Under the pieces are notes generated by a model. That model was not told where the DNA came from. It made no database searches and worked only from the letters and a program-made list of their open reading frames with translations. A stretch of DNA of 64,000 nucleotides from NCBI RefSeq assembly GCF_021389975.1, contig NZ_CP089981.1, forward strand, positions 3,001,501 through 3,065,500. Reading direction: 5' to 3'. The position numbers and the translations under genes are program-made. Below are positions 44,869-53,211 of the stretch, piece after piece (position 1 is the stretch's first letter; every line of letters begins with the position of its first letter). Origin of the DNA: Fulvivirga ulvae. Its GTDB lineage: Bacteria; Bacteroidota; Bacteroidia; Cytophagales; Cyclobacteriaceae.

Positions 44869-44918
44869 CGAAGATAAATTCATAATTTGTTGTTGCACTC
44901 TGACTGACATTGGAGTTA

Positions 44919-44945
44919 AAAGCCCGGGTGATGCCGGGCTTTACT
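44919..44945 (+). terminator. Rho-independent terminator after the TonB receptor gene
   Basis: Perfect nine-base stem aaagcccgg (44919-44927) and ccgggcttt (44934-44942) with loop gtgatg, followed by a T-rich tail, 50 bp after the stop. Confidence 0.85.
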
Positions 44946-45471
44946 TTTGAAAACAAAAACAAGAATAAGTAGCACACGCTGCCTTCAGCCGGGGCAAATC
45001 TTCAATATTACTTTTTTGGAGGTAAAGCCTGATGCCTATAGAGTGTAGCGTAAAAGCTCAGCGGTATGATAAGAATGATAAGGGCCAGTTAAACATTATT
45101 CAGGGCATAGCACAATACTTTTTATTGGGATCTCATGTCCAAAACGATAGGCCTGCAGGAAAATGGATCGATCTATGGTGTCTGTATAATAGACAATAGA
45201 CTAGGGTAATAGGGAGACCACTTTGTCCCTTGGAAAGCTTTCAAGGCAGGCTGTACCTACGATCGTCACCGCGACGAGCCACAGCATGCCCCGAAAGCTT
45301 TCGGGGAGGAAGCGGTCCCCTTATCATAGATACAGAACCTAATAAGACAACGTCAATTTCTGGCTCTTCAAAACCAGAGAGTTGCCCGTTTACAACTTCC
45401 TAATAACAAAGGCTACAGCCAAGGAAGCAAACACTCAAGAATATATAATGCTACACTAACAAAGATATCTT
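44946..45471. other. Spacer with GAAAGCTTTC palindromes, no gene
   Basis: 526 bp. It contains the perfect 18-bp palindrome ccccgaaagctttcgggg at 45289-45306 and a second gaaagctttc at 45231-45240. The phrase gacgagccac is shared with the spacer at 42000. It looks like another member of the dispersed intergenic repeats. No open frame of interest was seen. Confidence 0.55.
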
Positions 45472-45624
45472 TTAACTATCCAATTGATTCAATCTGGAAA
45501 TTACCTGAATTAGGAGTTCGTTTTGATGCTTTATTAAACCCAGTAAATTGTGCATAGCATTCAGGTTATCAAGCTGTAAAGAAAGAAGCTGATTTACCTC
45601 CTCCTGAGAATATTTTCTGTCCAT
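45472..45624 (-). CDS. Small 50-residue helical protein
   Basis: A short frame from ATG 45624 to TAA 45472 encodes MDRKYSQEEVNQLLSLQLDN and a continuation rich in Leu, Asn and Ile that ends in QLDS. It is predicted to be one amphipathic helix or coiled coil. It is divergent from the XRE regulator across a 173-bp spacer carrying repeated taatacgattcaaat sites, the arrangement of a regulated pair. I do not recognise a family and it could be chance, but the composition is protein-like. Confidence 0.5.
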   Translation of the reverse strand: MDRKYSQEEVNQLLSLQLDNLNAMHNLLGLIKHQNELLIQVISRLNQLDS

Positions 45625-45676
45625 TTCAAAAAAATTAAATTAATTATTCAATACGTATTTTAGTATTAATGCAATT

Positions 45677-45799
45677 TAATACGAATCATAAGTTGTGTAA
45701 TACGATTCAAATATAGCTTAATTATATGAATTATCAACAACATTGAAATGAACTAAATTTGACTGTATCGCTATTAAAATATAGTAATACGATTCAAAT
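45677..45799. promoter_or_regulatory. Repeated operator-like sites in front of the XRE regulator
   Basis: The 15-mer taatacgattcaaat occurs at 45698-45712 and identically at 45785-45799, the second running into the XRE start codon. A related taatacgaatcat is at 45677-45689 and an aatacgtatt palindrome near 45650. Such spaced sites next to a small helix-turn-helix gene suggest autoregulation and control of the divergent small gene. Confidence 0.6.
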
Positions 45800-46013
45800 G
45801 ACCTCTAAAAAGCAAATCAATAGAATACGAGTAGTCTTGGCTGAGCAAGACAGGACCAACAAATGGCTGGCTGAAAAAGTTAAGAAAAACAGAACGACTG
45901 TTTCTCGCTGGTGCACCAATGACATGCAACCTTCCCTTGAAACCCTTATCAAAATTGCCGCCGTACTGAATGTTGATGTCAGGGAGCTTTTATACCCTAC
46001 AAAGCAAAAGTGA
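45798..46013 (+). CDS. XRE-family helix-turn-helix regulator
   Basis: 71 residues from ATG 45798; a TTG start 13 codons earlier is disfavoured. A single Cro/CI-type domain: VVLAEQDRTNKWLAEKVKKNRTTVSRWCTNDMQPSLETLIKIAAVLNVDVRELL. Its start codon lies inside one of two identical 15-bp sites, so it likely represses itself. It overlaps the next gene by GTGA and is near an RloC-like ATPase gene on the other strand. Confidence 0.9.
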   Translation: MTSKKQINRIRVVLAEQDRTNKWLAEKVKKNRTTVSRWCTNDMQPSLETLIKIAAVLNVDVRELLYPTKQK

Positions 46014-46285
46014 TTTATCCAACTGACCTGAAAGGTAATTCGGCAGACACAGCGGTTGATGCCCGACAAGTATCAAAAATTCAAAAGTCTCTATTGCCCT
46101 CTCAGGCTGAATTTCTGGATTACATCATGTTTCATGGTGTTTCAGAGTTCTCAAAATCTTTGCGATTGATCCATGATCTGGCACTCTACCATTCTGATAT
46201 ACCTTTCAATGGGGAAGAAAAGTCTGCTCTTTTTGATTTAAAAATCTTGTGGGAAGTCTTTGACCGGATTGAGCTAGAGTCATAA
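46010..46285 (+). CDS. Small protein of unknown function coupled to the XRE regulator
   Basis: 91 residues from GTG 46010, overlapping the regulator stop (GTGA). No recognised domain. The second half is helical and acidic (SLRLIHDLALYHSDIPFNGEEKSALFDLKILWEVFDRIEL). Translational coupling to a small regulator suggests a partner or effector protein. The gene ends 132 bp before the convergent AAA ATPase gene. Confidence 0.68.
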   Translation: MIYPTDLKGNSADTAVDARQVSKIQKSLLPSQAEFLDYIMFHGVSEFSKSLRLIHDLALYHSDIPFNGEEKSALFDLKILWEVFDRIELES

Positions 46286-46417
46286 AATTTAGGGAGGGCT
46301 GTTTTTTAGCAGTGCTCCATTTAACAGAGGTCAACACATTGTCGAATACTTGAGCGGACGCTCTAGTATATGCTGGGCCCGTAGCGTATCAGGGAAAGGT
46401 GCTATTATGGGTGTTGC

Positions 46418-48751
46418 TTATTCTTGTTCTGTCTCAATTTCAACACCTATGCTCAAAAGTAATGCTTCATATTGTTCGTTGTCTTTATCTTTTATTTTAT
46501 CTAATATAAACTTAGCTGTTTTTTTCATTTCAGGTATGTCAATTGGTGTCATGCTTCTTTCAAATAGTCCTTCTAAATGAGAAAATTCATTATTTATTCT
46601 GTCAGTCATTGCTGAAGCCTGTCTATTGTCTCCAAAAAATTTTGTCAGCTTTTCAATTTGGTCTGTAGCATTTGGGTATTTATAATAAAGAAACGCTTCT
46701 AAAAATTTCCGTGTGTTGTTGGCAAAATTATAGAACAAATTGTGTCGCCTTTCATCATCTGCATCAGCTGTTGCACATAAATGAATTTGATGAAATAGAA
46801 AATTAAATTCAGTAACATACTCTTTTAAATATCGAGGCATAATACGTATTATACTATTTTCATTTTCTCTTGAAATTAAAAAGTATGCTGATTTATTTTT
46901 ATTTAACGCACTCGGTAATCGCTTCAAGTATTTTAGAAAATCAAGATTGTGTGTAGAAATAAAAATTTGTTCGAATTCTTCCTTTGCTATAATTTCAGCA
47001 TTGATAAGACTATAAACAAAAAAAATATGATTACTATCTAAACTTGAAATTGGATCGTCAATCCAAATAATTGGTTTACTGCCTTTTGTTTCAACGTCTT
47101 CTAGTTTAGCCATAAAATAGCAAAATGCTATTAAACTGCATTCCCCTTCACTTAAATGATGGGCTTTTTTCCCGTCTCTAACAATTTCAAATCGTATTTT
47201 TTTATCGGCTTCTTCTAACGCTTGTAAAGTTAGAAAGTCGTGACCAAAGAAGTTGTTTAGGTATTCATTTACTTTTAGTGCTCCTTTTTCTTCGTCATTC
47301 ATTAAGCGTTCTTTATCTTCGATTTGTGCAATCTGTTGATGGATCTTTTGTTCTATTGCTTGTTTATTTCGACTTTCTTTATCGGAAGTCTCTTTTAAGT
47401 CTTGAATTCTTGCCTTCACATTTGTGAATTGTATTATTTTAACAAAGTCGCTTACTTCTCGTAATCTCAATAATTTTTTTGCTTCACTTTGTTCATTTTC
47501 TAATGAATTGCTATAATCATTCGCTTGAGTTCTAAAACTTTCAAAAATTATCCAACACCACTCAAGACGTTTGCTATTATCAATTATGTCAATATATGGG
47601 TTTGGATTAAGAAGGTCATTTTTTCTGCTTTCTAAGGCCTTCATAATTCGATTTAATTCGGATTTTATTCTATCAGAAATGTTGTTTCTTAGGACAATAA
47701 GCCTTTCTAAGTCTGAATGAAACTTTGAATAAAAAGTATCTTTATTAAACTGTAATTGAGTATCAACGTTATGTTTTATAGTTACTATTTCAGCAATCAA
47801 CACTTCAATATCCTTTTCCAGTTTCTCAGATTCTTCATCAAAATGACTTTCAAGTTCTTTCCACCTCTCTTCTGATATATCATTACCACAAAAAGAACAT
47901 TGTTCAAGCTTATCTTTGTGTAATGCTCGACCTTCTTTAACCCAACGATTTAAAATTGCATCTTTTAGAAGTTGTTCAATTTTGTTAGAGCTACTAATTG
48001 ATTTGGTGACTAAGACTTTAGCCTTTGTATTTATGGTATATAAATCTAAATTCGGTTTAGCAATTGCTCTAATATCAGGATTCGCTCTTTCATACAGTAA
48101 GTTAGATTTTATTGTCACTTCATCATCTGTAAGAGGTTGAAATGAGCCTTTTAAAACAGATTCTATATCAATCGTAAGTTTTGCTTTTGTGTAGTTTTGG
48201 TCACCAAACCTCTCTGACCTGTATTTTATACCTGTGCTTCTATCCAGTGCTTTAGAAGTTAGTTGCTGTTCTAATTGATTGTTTTCAGCATGATAAGTTT
48301 GTAGCGCTGTACTTGCTATTGAAGCAGCATTTTTTAGTTCAAGATAAAATCCACTTTCCTCACCATCTTCATTATTCCCTAAGTCATCCCTAAGTTTGTG
48401 AATTTCACTTTCAATAGTTGCATTTCCTCCAATTATTGCAAATGGGGTAATACTATCATCTGAATTAACAATAAATCGAAGATTCTCTTTTACAAAATCC
48501 TCGTTAAATACCCTGATTTTCTTGCCGTACGTTGCTAAATTATCCTGTGTTGCATCTGCTAAGCCTTTAATGCAAACTTCAAATTGAGGATTTTCATATT
48601 TCTCGGAAATAATACCTGTTTCTAATGCCCTGACGATTCTTGATAAAGTCGTTTTGCCAGAATAATTACGTCCGTAAAGAATATTTATGGGTTTAAATAA
48701 AACCCTCGTCTCGAATATTTGTGTCCCAACTGAAGTTTTGAAAAACCGCAA
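46418..48751 (-). CDS. RloC-like AAA ATPase with zinc-hook CxxC and putative anticodon-nuclease triad
   Basis: 777 residues of the AAA_13 type. Walker A is YGRNYSGKTTL (26-36), signature LSEGECSLIAFCYFMAKL, Walker B PIIWIDDPISSLDS and ISTHNLDF. In the middle of a long coiled coil, Cys285-Ser-Phe-Cys288 (EQCSFCGN) looks like a zinc hook, as in RloC. The C terminus has Arg681-x3-Glu685 (NTRKFLEAFL) and His725 (NEFSHL), a possible Arg-Glu-His ribonuclease triad of PrrC/RloC enzymes. RloC cleaves tRNA anticodons after DNA damage or phage attack. The gene is A+T rich and solitary, consistent with a transferred defence gene. The nuclease assignment is inference. Confidence 0.8.
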   Translation of the reverse strand: MRFFKTSVGTQIFETRVLFKPINILYGRNYSGKTTLSRIVRALETGIISEKYENPQFEVCIKGLADATQDNLATYGKKIRVFNEDFVKENLRFIVNSDDSITPFAIIGGNATIESEIHKLRDDLGNNEDGEESGFYLELKNAASIASTALQTYHAENNQLEQQLTSKALDRSTGIKYRSERFGDQNYTKAKLTIDIESVLKGSFQPLTDDEVTIKSNLLYERANPDIRAIAKPNLDLYTINTKAKVLVTKSISSSNKIEQLLKDAILNRWVKEGRALHKDKLEQCSFCGNDISEERWKELESHFDEESEKLEKDIEVLIAEIVTIKHNVDTQLQFNKDTFYSKFHSDLERLIVLRNNISDRIKSELNRIMKALESRKNDLLNPNPYIDIIDNSKRLEWCWIIFESFRTQANDYSNSLENEQSEAKKLLRLREVSDFVKIIQFTNVKARIQDLKETSDKESRNKQAIEQKIHQQIAQIEDKERLMNDEEKGALKVNEYLNNFFGHDFLTLQALEEADKKIRFEIVRDGKKAHHLSEGECSLIAFCYFMAKLEDVETKGSKPIIWIDDPISSLDSNHIFFVYSLINAEIIAKEEFEQIFISTHNLDFLKYLKRLPSALNKNKSAYFLISRENENSIIRIMPRYLKEYVTEFNFLFHQIHLCATADADDERRHNLFYNFANNTRKFLEAFLYYKYPNATDQIEKLTKFFGDNRQASAMTDRINNEFSHLEGLFERSMTPIDIPEMKKTAKFILDKIKDKDNEQYEALLLSIGVEIETEQE

Positions 48752-49328
48752 GGTTATTTATTGACTTTAACTTTGTAATCATTGCATTATCAGATTATGG
48801 TGGCGATTTTTATCATTGCCTATAACAACCAAAAACACCGTCATCTATAGGATATACCCGCACTGCACGCATGTTTAAAACCCCTAATTACCACGTAACT
48901 TCCATTTACACAAAACTTTAAAACATTCAAAAACAAATAAACCACCTCCACTACCCCCACCCCAATAAACTTTCCCAACAGCACAAATTACTTTCCGAAA
49001 GACCATCAATCCGAAAATTTTGCACCATCTGCACTTTGGCAGTTTGTTCAAAATAGTGAATGGGCAGATAACATTTTGAGGCTCATGTGAGGGGTGGAAG
49101 TAGAAAACAGGGTTGATGGTGCGGAATGGAGCTTTACCATTATCAGCCGTTAGGTATTTTTACCTATAAAATTGAGTAAAAATACCTAATAGCAGCAAGT
49201 CAGTTTAATGGTCACACTCGTAAACAGAGTCTACTCTTAGTGCTTAAGCTGATGTGTTAGCGCATTAATATTATTACTGATGCTACTGTAAACTGCGATA
49301 TTCTTACGCAAGTAAAGTACATTTGACC
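48752..49328. other. Spacer with a long inverted repeat, no gene
   Basis: 577 bp upstream of the AAA ATPase (left) and the Crp-like gene (right). Apart from the inverted repeat at 49150-49189 I see no structure or open frame. It includes C-rich stretches around 48945-48965. Confidence 0.5.
49150..49189. promoter_or_regulatory. 14-bp perfect inverted repeat
   Basis: ttaggtatttttac (49150-49163) and gtaaaaatacctaa (49176-49189) are exact reverse complements with a 12-nt loop. The left arm plus loop also contains taggta-tttt-taccta. It lies 140 bp before the Crp-like gene. It may be a regulatory site or a terminator-like hairpin, but there is no adjacent T run. Confidence 0.45.
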
Positions 49329-49913
49329 ATGACCCAAAGTGAACTGAACTGGCAATTAAAGGAAGCCCTGCAAAACATCGTTGGCAACACGGCTGAGATC
49401 GATGCTTTCGTTAAAAGTCTGTCGGTCACGCAGGTGGCTAAATCCGATTTTCTGATCAAAGCGGGCGATAGGTGCCCGAATATCTATTTTGTAAATGAAG
49501 GGATCTTCCGTACGTTTCTGGAGGTTGAGGATCGGGAGATGAATACAGAGTTCTTCTTTGAAAACAGCTTTGCAGGGGCTTTTACAAGCTTTTTGCTGGA
49601 GACCCCAACTTCGCTCAACATCCAGGCGTTAGAGCCGGCCATGGTTACAGTTATTCCCAAAACGCTGCTGGAAGGGTATTGCAAAACCAACCCTTGCTGG
49701 TATGCTTTGGGCAAACATATTTTCGAACAGGAATTCATCAAAAAATGCCGGCGCGAAAGTGAGTTTCTACAGCTTTCCGCCAGGGAAAGGTACCTGAACC
49801 TGATCGATCAATACCCACAAGTAGAGGATCGCATTGCCGGGTATCACATTGCTTCTTTCCTGGGTATTCAAGCCGAATCCTTGAGCCGGATCAGGTCAGG
49901 GAAGCTGGCATAG
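49329..49913 (+). CDS. Crp/Fnr-family cyclic-nucleotide-binding regulator
   Basis: 194 residues from ATG 49329. The cNMP-binding fold spans about 20-125 (SDFLIKAGDRCPNIYFVNEGIFRTF, EMNTEFFFENSFAGAFTSFLLETPTSLNIQALEP). A C-terminal helix-turn-helix is short (QYPQVEDRIAGYHIASFLGIQAESLSRIRSGK). The Arg/Glu pair for cAMP phosphate contact is not evident, so the ligand is uncertain, as in many Bacteroidota Crp-like proteins. It is followed at 58 bp by the cyclase-family hydrolase, a probable target. Confidence 0.9.
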   Translation: MTQSELNWQLKEALQNIVGNTAEIDAFVKSLSVTQVAKSDFLIKAGDRCPNIYFVNEGIFRTFLEVEDREMNTEFFFENSFAGAFTSFLLETPTSLNIQALEPAMVTVIPKTLLEGYCKTNPCWYALGKHIFEQEFIKKCRRESEFLQLSARERYLNLIDQYPQVEDRIAGYHIASFLGIQAESLSRIRSGKLA

Positions 49914-49971
49914 ATTAACATAGATCAATGACTATATTGCTTCACACAGCTTTACTTTAAACCAAAAAACG

Positions 49972-50862
49972 ATGGACAAAAGAGTAAAATTTGATTTTGA
50001 ATTTTTCTTCACCAATGGCGGCAGCATCAAAGGCGAAGATTTCAGGCTGGATATTGCTGGCAATGATATCAGTGACAAGGAACTGGCAGATTATATCATC
50101 GAAGATATGCGCCTGCTTATGGTGGGTGAAACCCGCATACTCAACAAGGAGATCATCACCGAACCTCACAAAAGAAAACCCATCGACCAAAACACAGGCA
50201 AGCCGCTACTCATCGACCTCAGCCATACCATCGAAGACGGGTTAGTGACTTACAAAGGCCTTCCCGCCCCGGTTATCTGCGACTACCTCAGCCGGGAGGC
50301 ATCCAAAGATATCTATGAAGAAGGCACGGAATTCCAGATCGGTAAAATAGAAATGGTCTCAAACACCGGCACGTACATTGACTGTCCTTTTCACCGCTAC
50401 GAACACGGCAAAGATCTTTCGGAAGTATCATTAGAAGCCTTCACTGACCTTGATGGCATAGTAATCAGGGTGCCGCACGACAAGTCAAAAGCCATAACCC
50501 GGGAGCACCTGCAAAACTATGAGGTGAGAAACCGGGCCGTGCTCATTCACACCGGCTGGGACAAGCACTGGAATACCGAAAGCTACTACGAATACAACCC
50601 CTACCTCACCCAGGAAGCCGCTGAATACCTGGTAAGCTGTAATGTAAAACTCGTTGGTATCGACTCTCTCAACATTGATGATACCCGCGGCAAAAGCCGA
50701 CCTGTTCATACCGCTCTGTTGGGTGCAGAAATCCTGATCGTAGAACACCTTTGCAACCTGGAGTTGTTGCCGGATGATGGTTTTACCTTTAGCGCCATTC
50801 CTCCAAAGTTTAAAGGAGTGGGCACCTTCCCGGTGAGGGCAATGGCGAAGCTTAAGCGATAA
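49972..50862 (+). CDS. Cyclase-family (kynurenine formamidase-like) metal-dependent hydrolase
   Basis: 296 residues. Residues about 80-290 are the cyclase fold: LIDLSHTIEDGLVTYKGLP, YIDCPFHRYEHGKDLSEV, LIHTGWDKHW, LVSCNVKLVGIDSLNID. The family motif HxGTHxDxPxH is altered to NTGTYIDCPFH, so the first two metal-ligand His are Asn and Tyr while the Asp and last His stay. The first 75 residues are an extra segment with no recognised domain. The active site may bind metal differently. It follows a Crp-like regulator on the same strand and has a terminator after it. Confidence 0.85.
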   Translation: MDKRVKFDFEFFFTNGGSIKGEDFRLDIAGNDISDKELADYIIEDMRLLMVGETRILNKEIITEPHKRKPIDQNTGKPLLIDLSHTIEDGLVTYKGLPAPVICDYLSREASKDIYEEGTEFQIGKIEMVSNTGTYIDCPFHRYEHGKDLSEVSLEAFTDLDGIVIRVPHDKSKAITREHLQNYEVRNRAVLIHTGWDKHWNTESYYEYNPYLTQEAAEYLVSCNVKLVGIDSLNIDDTRGKSRPVHTALLGAEILIVEHLCNLELLPDDGFTFSAIPPKFKGVGTFPVRAMAKLKR

Positions 50863-50866
50863 GGGA

Positions 50867-50905
50867 AGTGATCGGATGGCTTTGGAGTCATCTGATCACT
50901 GCTGG
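50867..50905 (+). terminator. Hairpin terminator after the cyclase-family gene
   Basis: Arms agtgatcggatg (50867-50878) and catctgatcact (50889-50900) pair at 11 of 12 positions around a 10-nt loop. The tail gctggtttt is moderately T-rich. Confidence 0.6.
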
Positions 50906-50956
50906 TTTTGATATTATTCCCTATCGGAATATGGAATATGGTCAAAAGTTTTAATG

Positions 50957-50979
50957 TCAATTCGCGATTCGCGAATTGA
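50957..50979. promoter_or_regulatory. Perfect 10-bp inverted repeat upstream of the TPR-cyclase
   Basis: tcaattcgcg (50957-50966) and cgcgaattga (50970-50979) with a 3-bp centre, 67 bp before the cyclase start. The position and symmetry suggest a regulator binding site. Confidence 0.45.
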
Positions 50980-51046
50980 TCATTCGGTGAGATAAAATAC
51001 TTTCCTCAGAACTAAACAGGCCTTTTCCTCGTAAAAAGTCTCTTAC

Positions 51047-52954
51047 ATGAAAGCCATCCTTACCCTGATCTGCCTTACCTTATCATTATCCCTTTTCGCT
51101 CAAAGGGACTCGCTGGAATCGGTATTATCAGGCCAATATGGAAAGGAAAAACTGATCACTTTGCACCTGCTAATAGAGCAACTGCACAACACAAATGATA
51201 AAAAGGAGCTTAAGTATGCGAGGGAGGCCAGTGATCTGGCCGAAAACATCATTCATAGCAACAACAGGCTCATAACCAAAGACGAACTTTACCTGAAGCC
51301 GGTCTCATACTACTACCTGGGACGGGCTTATTTTAAACGGGAGCAATACGCCAAAGCCAGGGAATACTTAGACAAAGTGCTGTCAGATATTGACCTGATA
51401 GACAACGAAAAAGCGGGGCAAACGCTGATTTATCTGGAAGAACTTGAGGATAAAACAGCCGAACGCTCAGCGGTAGGTGTCTTTCTTAAAAAGAGCCTGG
51501 ACAATATGGACCTTAGTGGCAAGGTGTCATCCGTCACGGAAAACATGGGCCTTTCCACTACACTCAAACTGGCCCGTTACCATGAAAAAAACGAGAACTT
51601 CATCAAAGCTATTGAGCAATATGAAAAGGCCATCAACCTGTACAAAGACCAGGGTGACAGTGAAGAGGTTTACTTTTACATGAACCATGTGGCCTCTCTC
51701 TATGAAAAAAGTGGCCAGTACCAAACGGCTATCAACTATTACGAAAAGATCAATGACCAGGCAGGCATCAAAGAGGATACGCTGCAGGTGATGATGAACA
51801 AGAAACGCATCGCCCAACTGGAGACCATCGAAAAGGAAGTATCCAAGCTCTCTCCTTCTGCCCTGGATAAAAAAACGAACATTACCCACTTCGCTTCCCC
51901 CGAACTTCCGCAGGATAAATTCAAACGTCTGGCTGATCAAATGGAAGCTCAGAAGGATTTTAAAAAGTCGTTGGAGTACTATAAGGAGTATGTGGCCTTG
52001 CAACGGGCTTATGAAAAACAGCAACAGGAAAAGGAGCTGGCCCTGCTGGAGCAGATCAACTATAATGAGAACAAGGAACGGGAAATAAAGCTGCTGCAAC
52101 AGGAAAAAGAGATCCAGCGCATGAGGCTTTCTGAAAACGAGGCTGCCATGGAGCAGGAGGCAGAGTTTCGCAATATGCTGATCATCGGTGCCTCACTATT
52201 GGCTGCATTGGCCATTGCGCTCTGGCTGATGTACAATATGAAACGCCGCAACCACAGACGCCTTCAAAGTGCTTACCATGACCTGGAAACCACCCAAAAC
52301 CAGCTTTCCGAAGCCGAAAAGAATATCCGCAACCTCCTGGGACAGCAGGTATCCGGAGCGGTGGCCAATGCACTGATCACCACGGCAGAAAACGACAGGA
52401 TCGACAAGCGGTTTGTCTGCGTTATGTTCCTGGACATCAGAAATTTTACTCCGTTTGTGGAGAACAAGACTCCGGAAGAGATCATCCAATTCCAAAATGA
52501 TGTCTTCGGGTTCATGATTGATATCATAGAGCGGCATAATGGCGTGATCAACCAGTTGCTCGGGGATGGTTTCATGGCCACATTCGGCGCACCCGTTTCT
52601 ACTGAACATGACTGCGACAATGCCTTTGAGTCGGCCAAAAGCATTATCAATGAACTGGAAAGCCGCGCTGCTCAAAACATCCTTCCTCCCATCAGGGTAG
52701 GCATTGGTTTACATGCCGGAGATGTGGTAGTTGGCAATGTGGGCAACGCCCGCCGTAAGCAATATTCCATTACCGGTAACCCGGTTATCACCGCCGCAAG
52801 AATAGAGCAGCTCACCAAAGAGTTTGGCGTGCAGCTTCTGGTTTCCCGCGAAGTGTATGAAAACCTCACCTCCAAACCCGATGTACTTCCTGATTTCAAG
52901 GCTGTCCATATCAAAGGCCGGTTTGAGCCTGTGGAGACGTGGAGTGTGATTTAG
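51047..52954 (+). CDS. TPR-containing class III adenylate/guanylate cyclase
   Basis: 635 residues. Signal peptide MKAILTLICLTLSLSLFAQ, TPR-like repeats (about 40-240, YYYLGRAYFKREQYAKAREYL, YFYMNHVASLYEKSGQYQTAINYYEK), a coiled coil (300-375), one membrane helix (about 376-393, LIIGASLLAALAIALWLM), a second coiled coil, and a cytosolic cyclase domain (about 440-630). Metal aspartates are in VMFLDIRNFT and LLGDGFMATFGAP; the C-terminal loop has GIGLHAGDVVVGNVGNARRKQYSITGNPVITAARIEQL. It is a periplasmic-sensor cyclase common in Cytophagales, probably making cAMP. Confidence 0.93.
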   Translation: MKAILTLICLTLSLSLFAQRDSLESVLSGQYGKEKLITLHLLIEQLHNTNDKKELKYAREASDLAENIIHSNNRLITKDELYLKPVSYYYLGRAYFKREQYAKAREYLDKVLSDIDLIDNEKAGQTLIYLEELEDKTAERSAVGVFLKKSLDNMDLSGKVSSVTENMGLSTTLKLARYHEKNENFIKAIEQYEKAINLYKDQGDSEEVYFYMNHVASLYEKSGQYQTAINYYEKINDQAGIKEDTLQVMMNKKRIAQLETIEKEVSKLSPSALDKKTNITHFASPELPQDKFKRLADQMEAQKDFKKSLEYYKEYVALQRAYEKQQQEKELALLEQINYNENKEREIKLLQQEKEIQRMRLSENEAAMEQEAEFRNMLIIGASLLAALAIALWLMYNMKRRNHRRLQSAYHDLETTQNQLSEAEKNIRNLLGQQVSGAVANALITTAENDRIDKRFVCVMFLDIRNFTPFVENKTPEEIIQFQNDVFGFMIDIIERHNGVINQLLGDGFMATFGAPVSTEHDCDNAFESAKSIINELESRAAQNILPPIRVGIGLHAGDVVVGNVGNARRKQYSITGNPVITAARIEQLTKEFGVQLLVSREVYENLTSKPDVLPDFKAVHIKGRFEPVETWSVI

Positions 52955-53108
52955 TTGTTGGTGATCGGTTGGAAGACGGAAGACCGAAGTCGGAAGACCG
53001 GAGTCAGGAGTCTGGAGCCGGAAGACGGAAGCGTTTGGTAGGTGGTGAACCAGTGAATGGTGAACGGGTTTGTAAAGAATTAGAATTTTGAATGTTTCTA
53101 CAACACTA

Positions 53109-53139
53109 CTATCCCCTTGAGGGGATTATAGGGGAGTTT
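53109..53139. repeat. Dispersed palindromic element
   Basis: The core atccccttgaggggat is a perfect palindrome with a 4-nt centre, within a stretch similar to the reverse complement of 34347-34376. Confidence 0.65.
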
Positions 53140-53211
53140 AAAGCGATAAACGGAGAACAGGTAGATCAATTTAAAGAGATAATCTCCTTTATCAAGGTAG
53201 GAAAAGATCTA

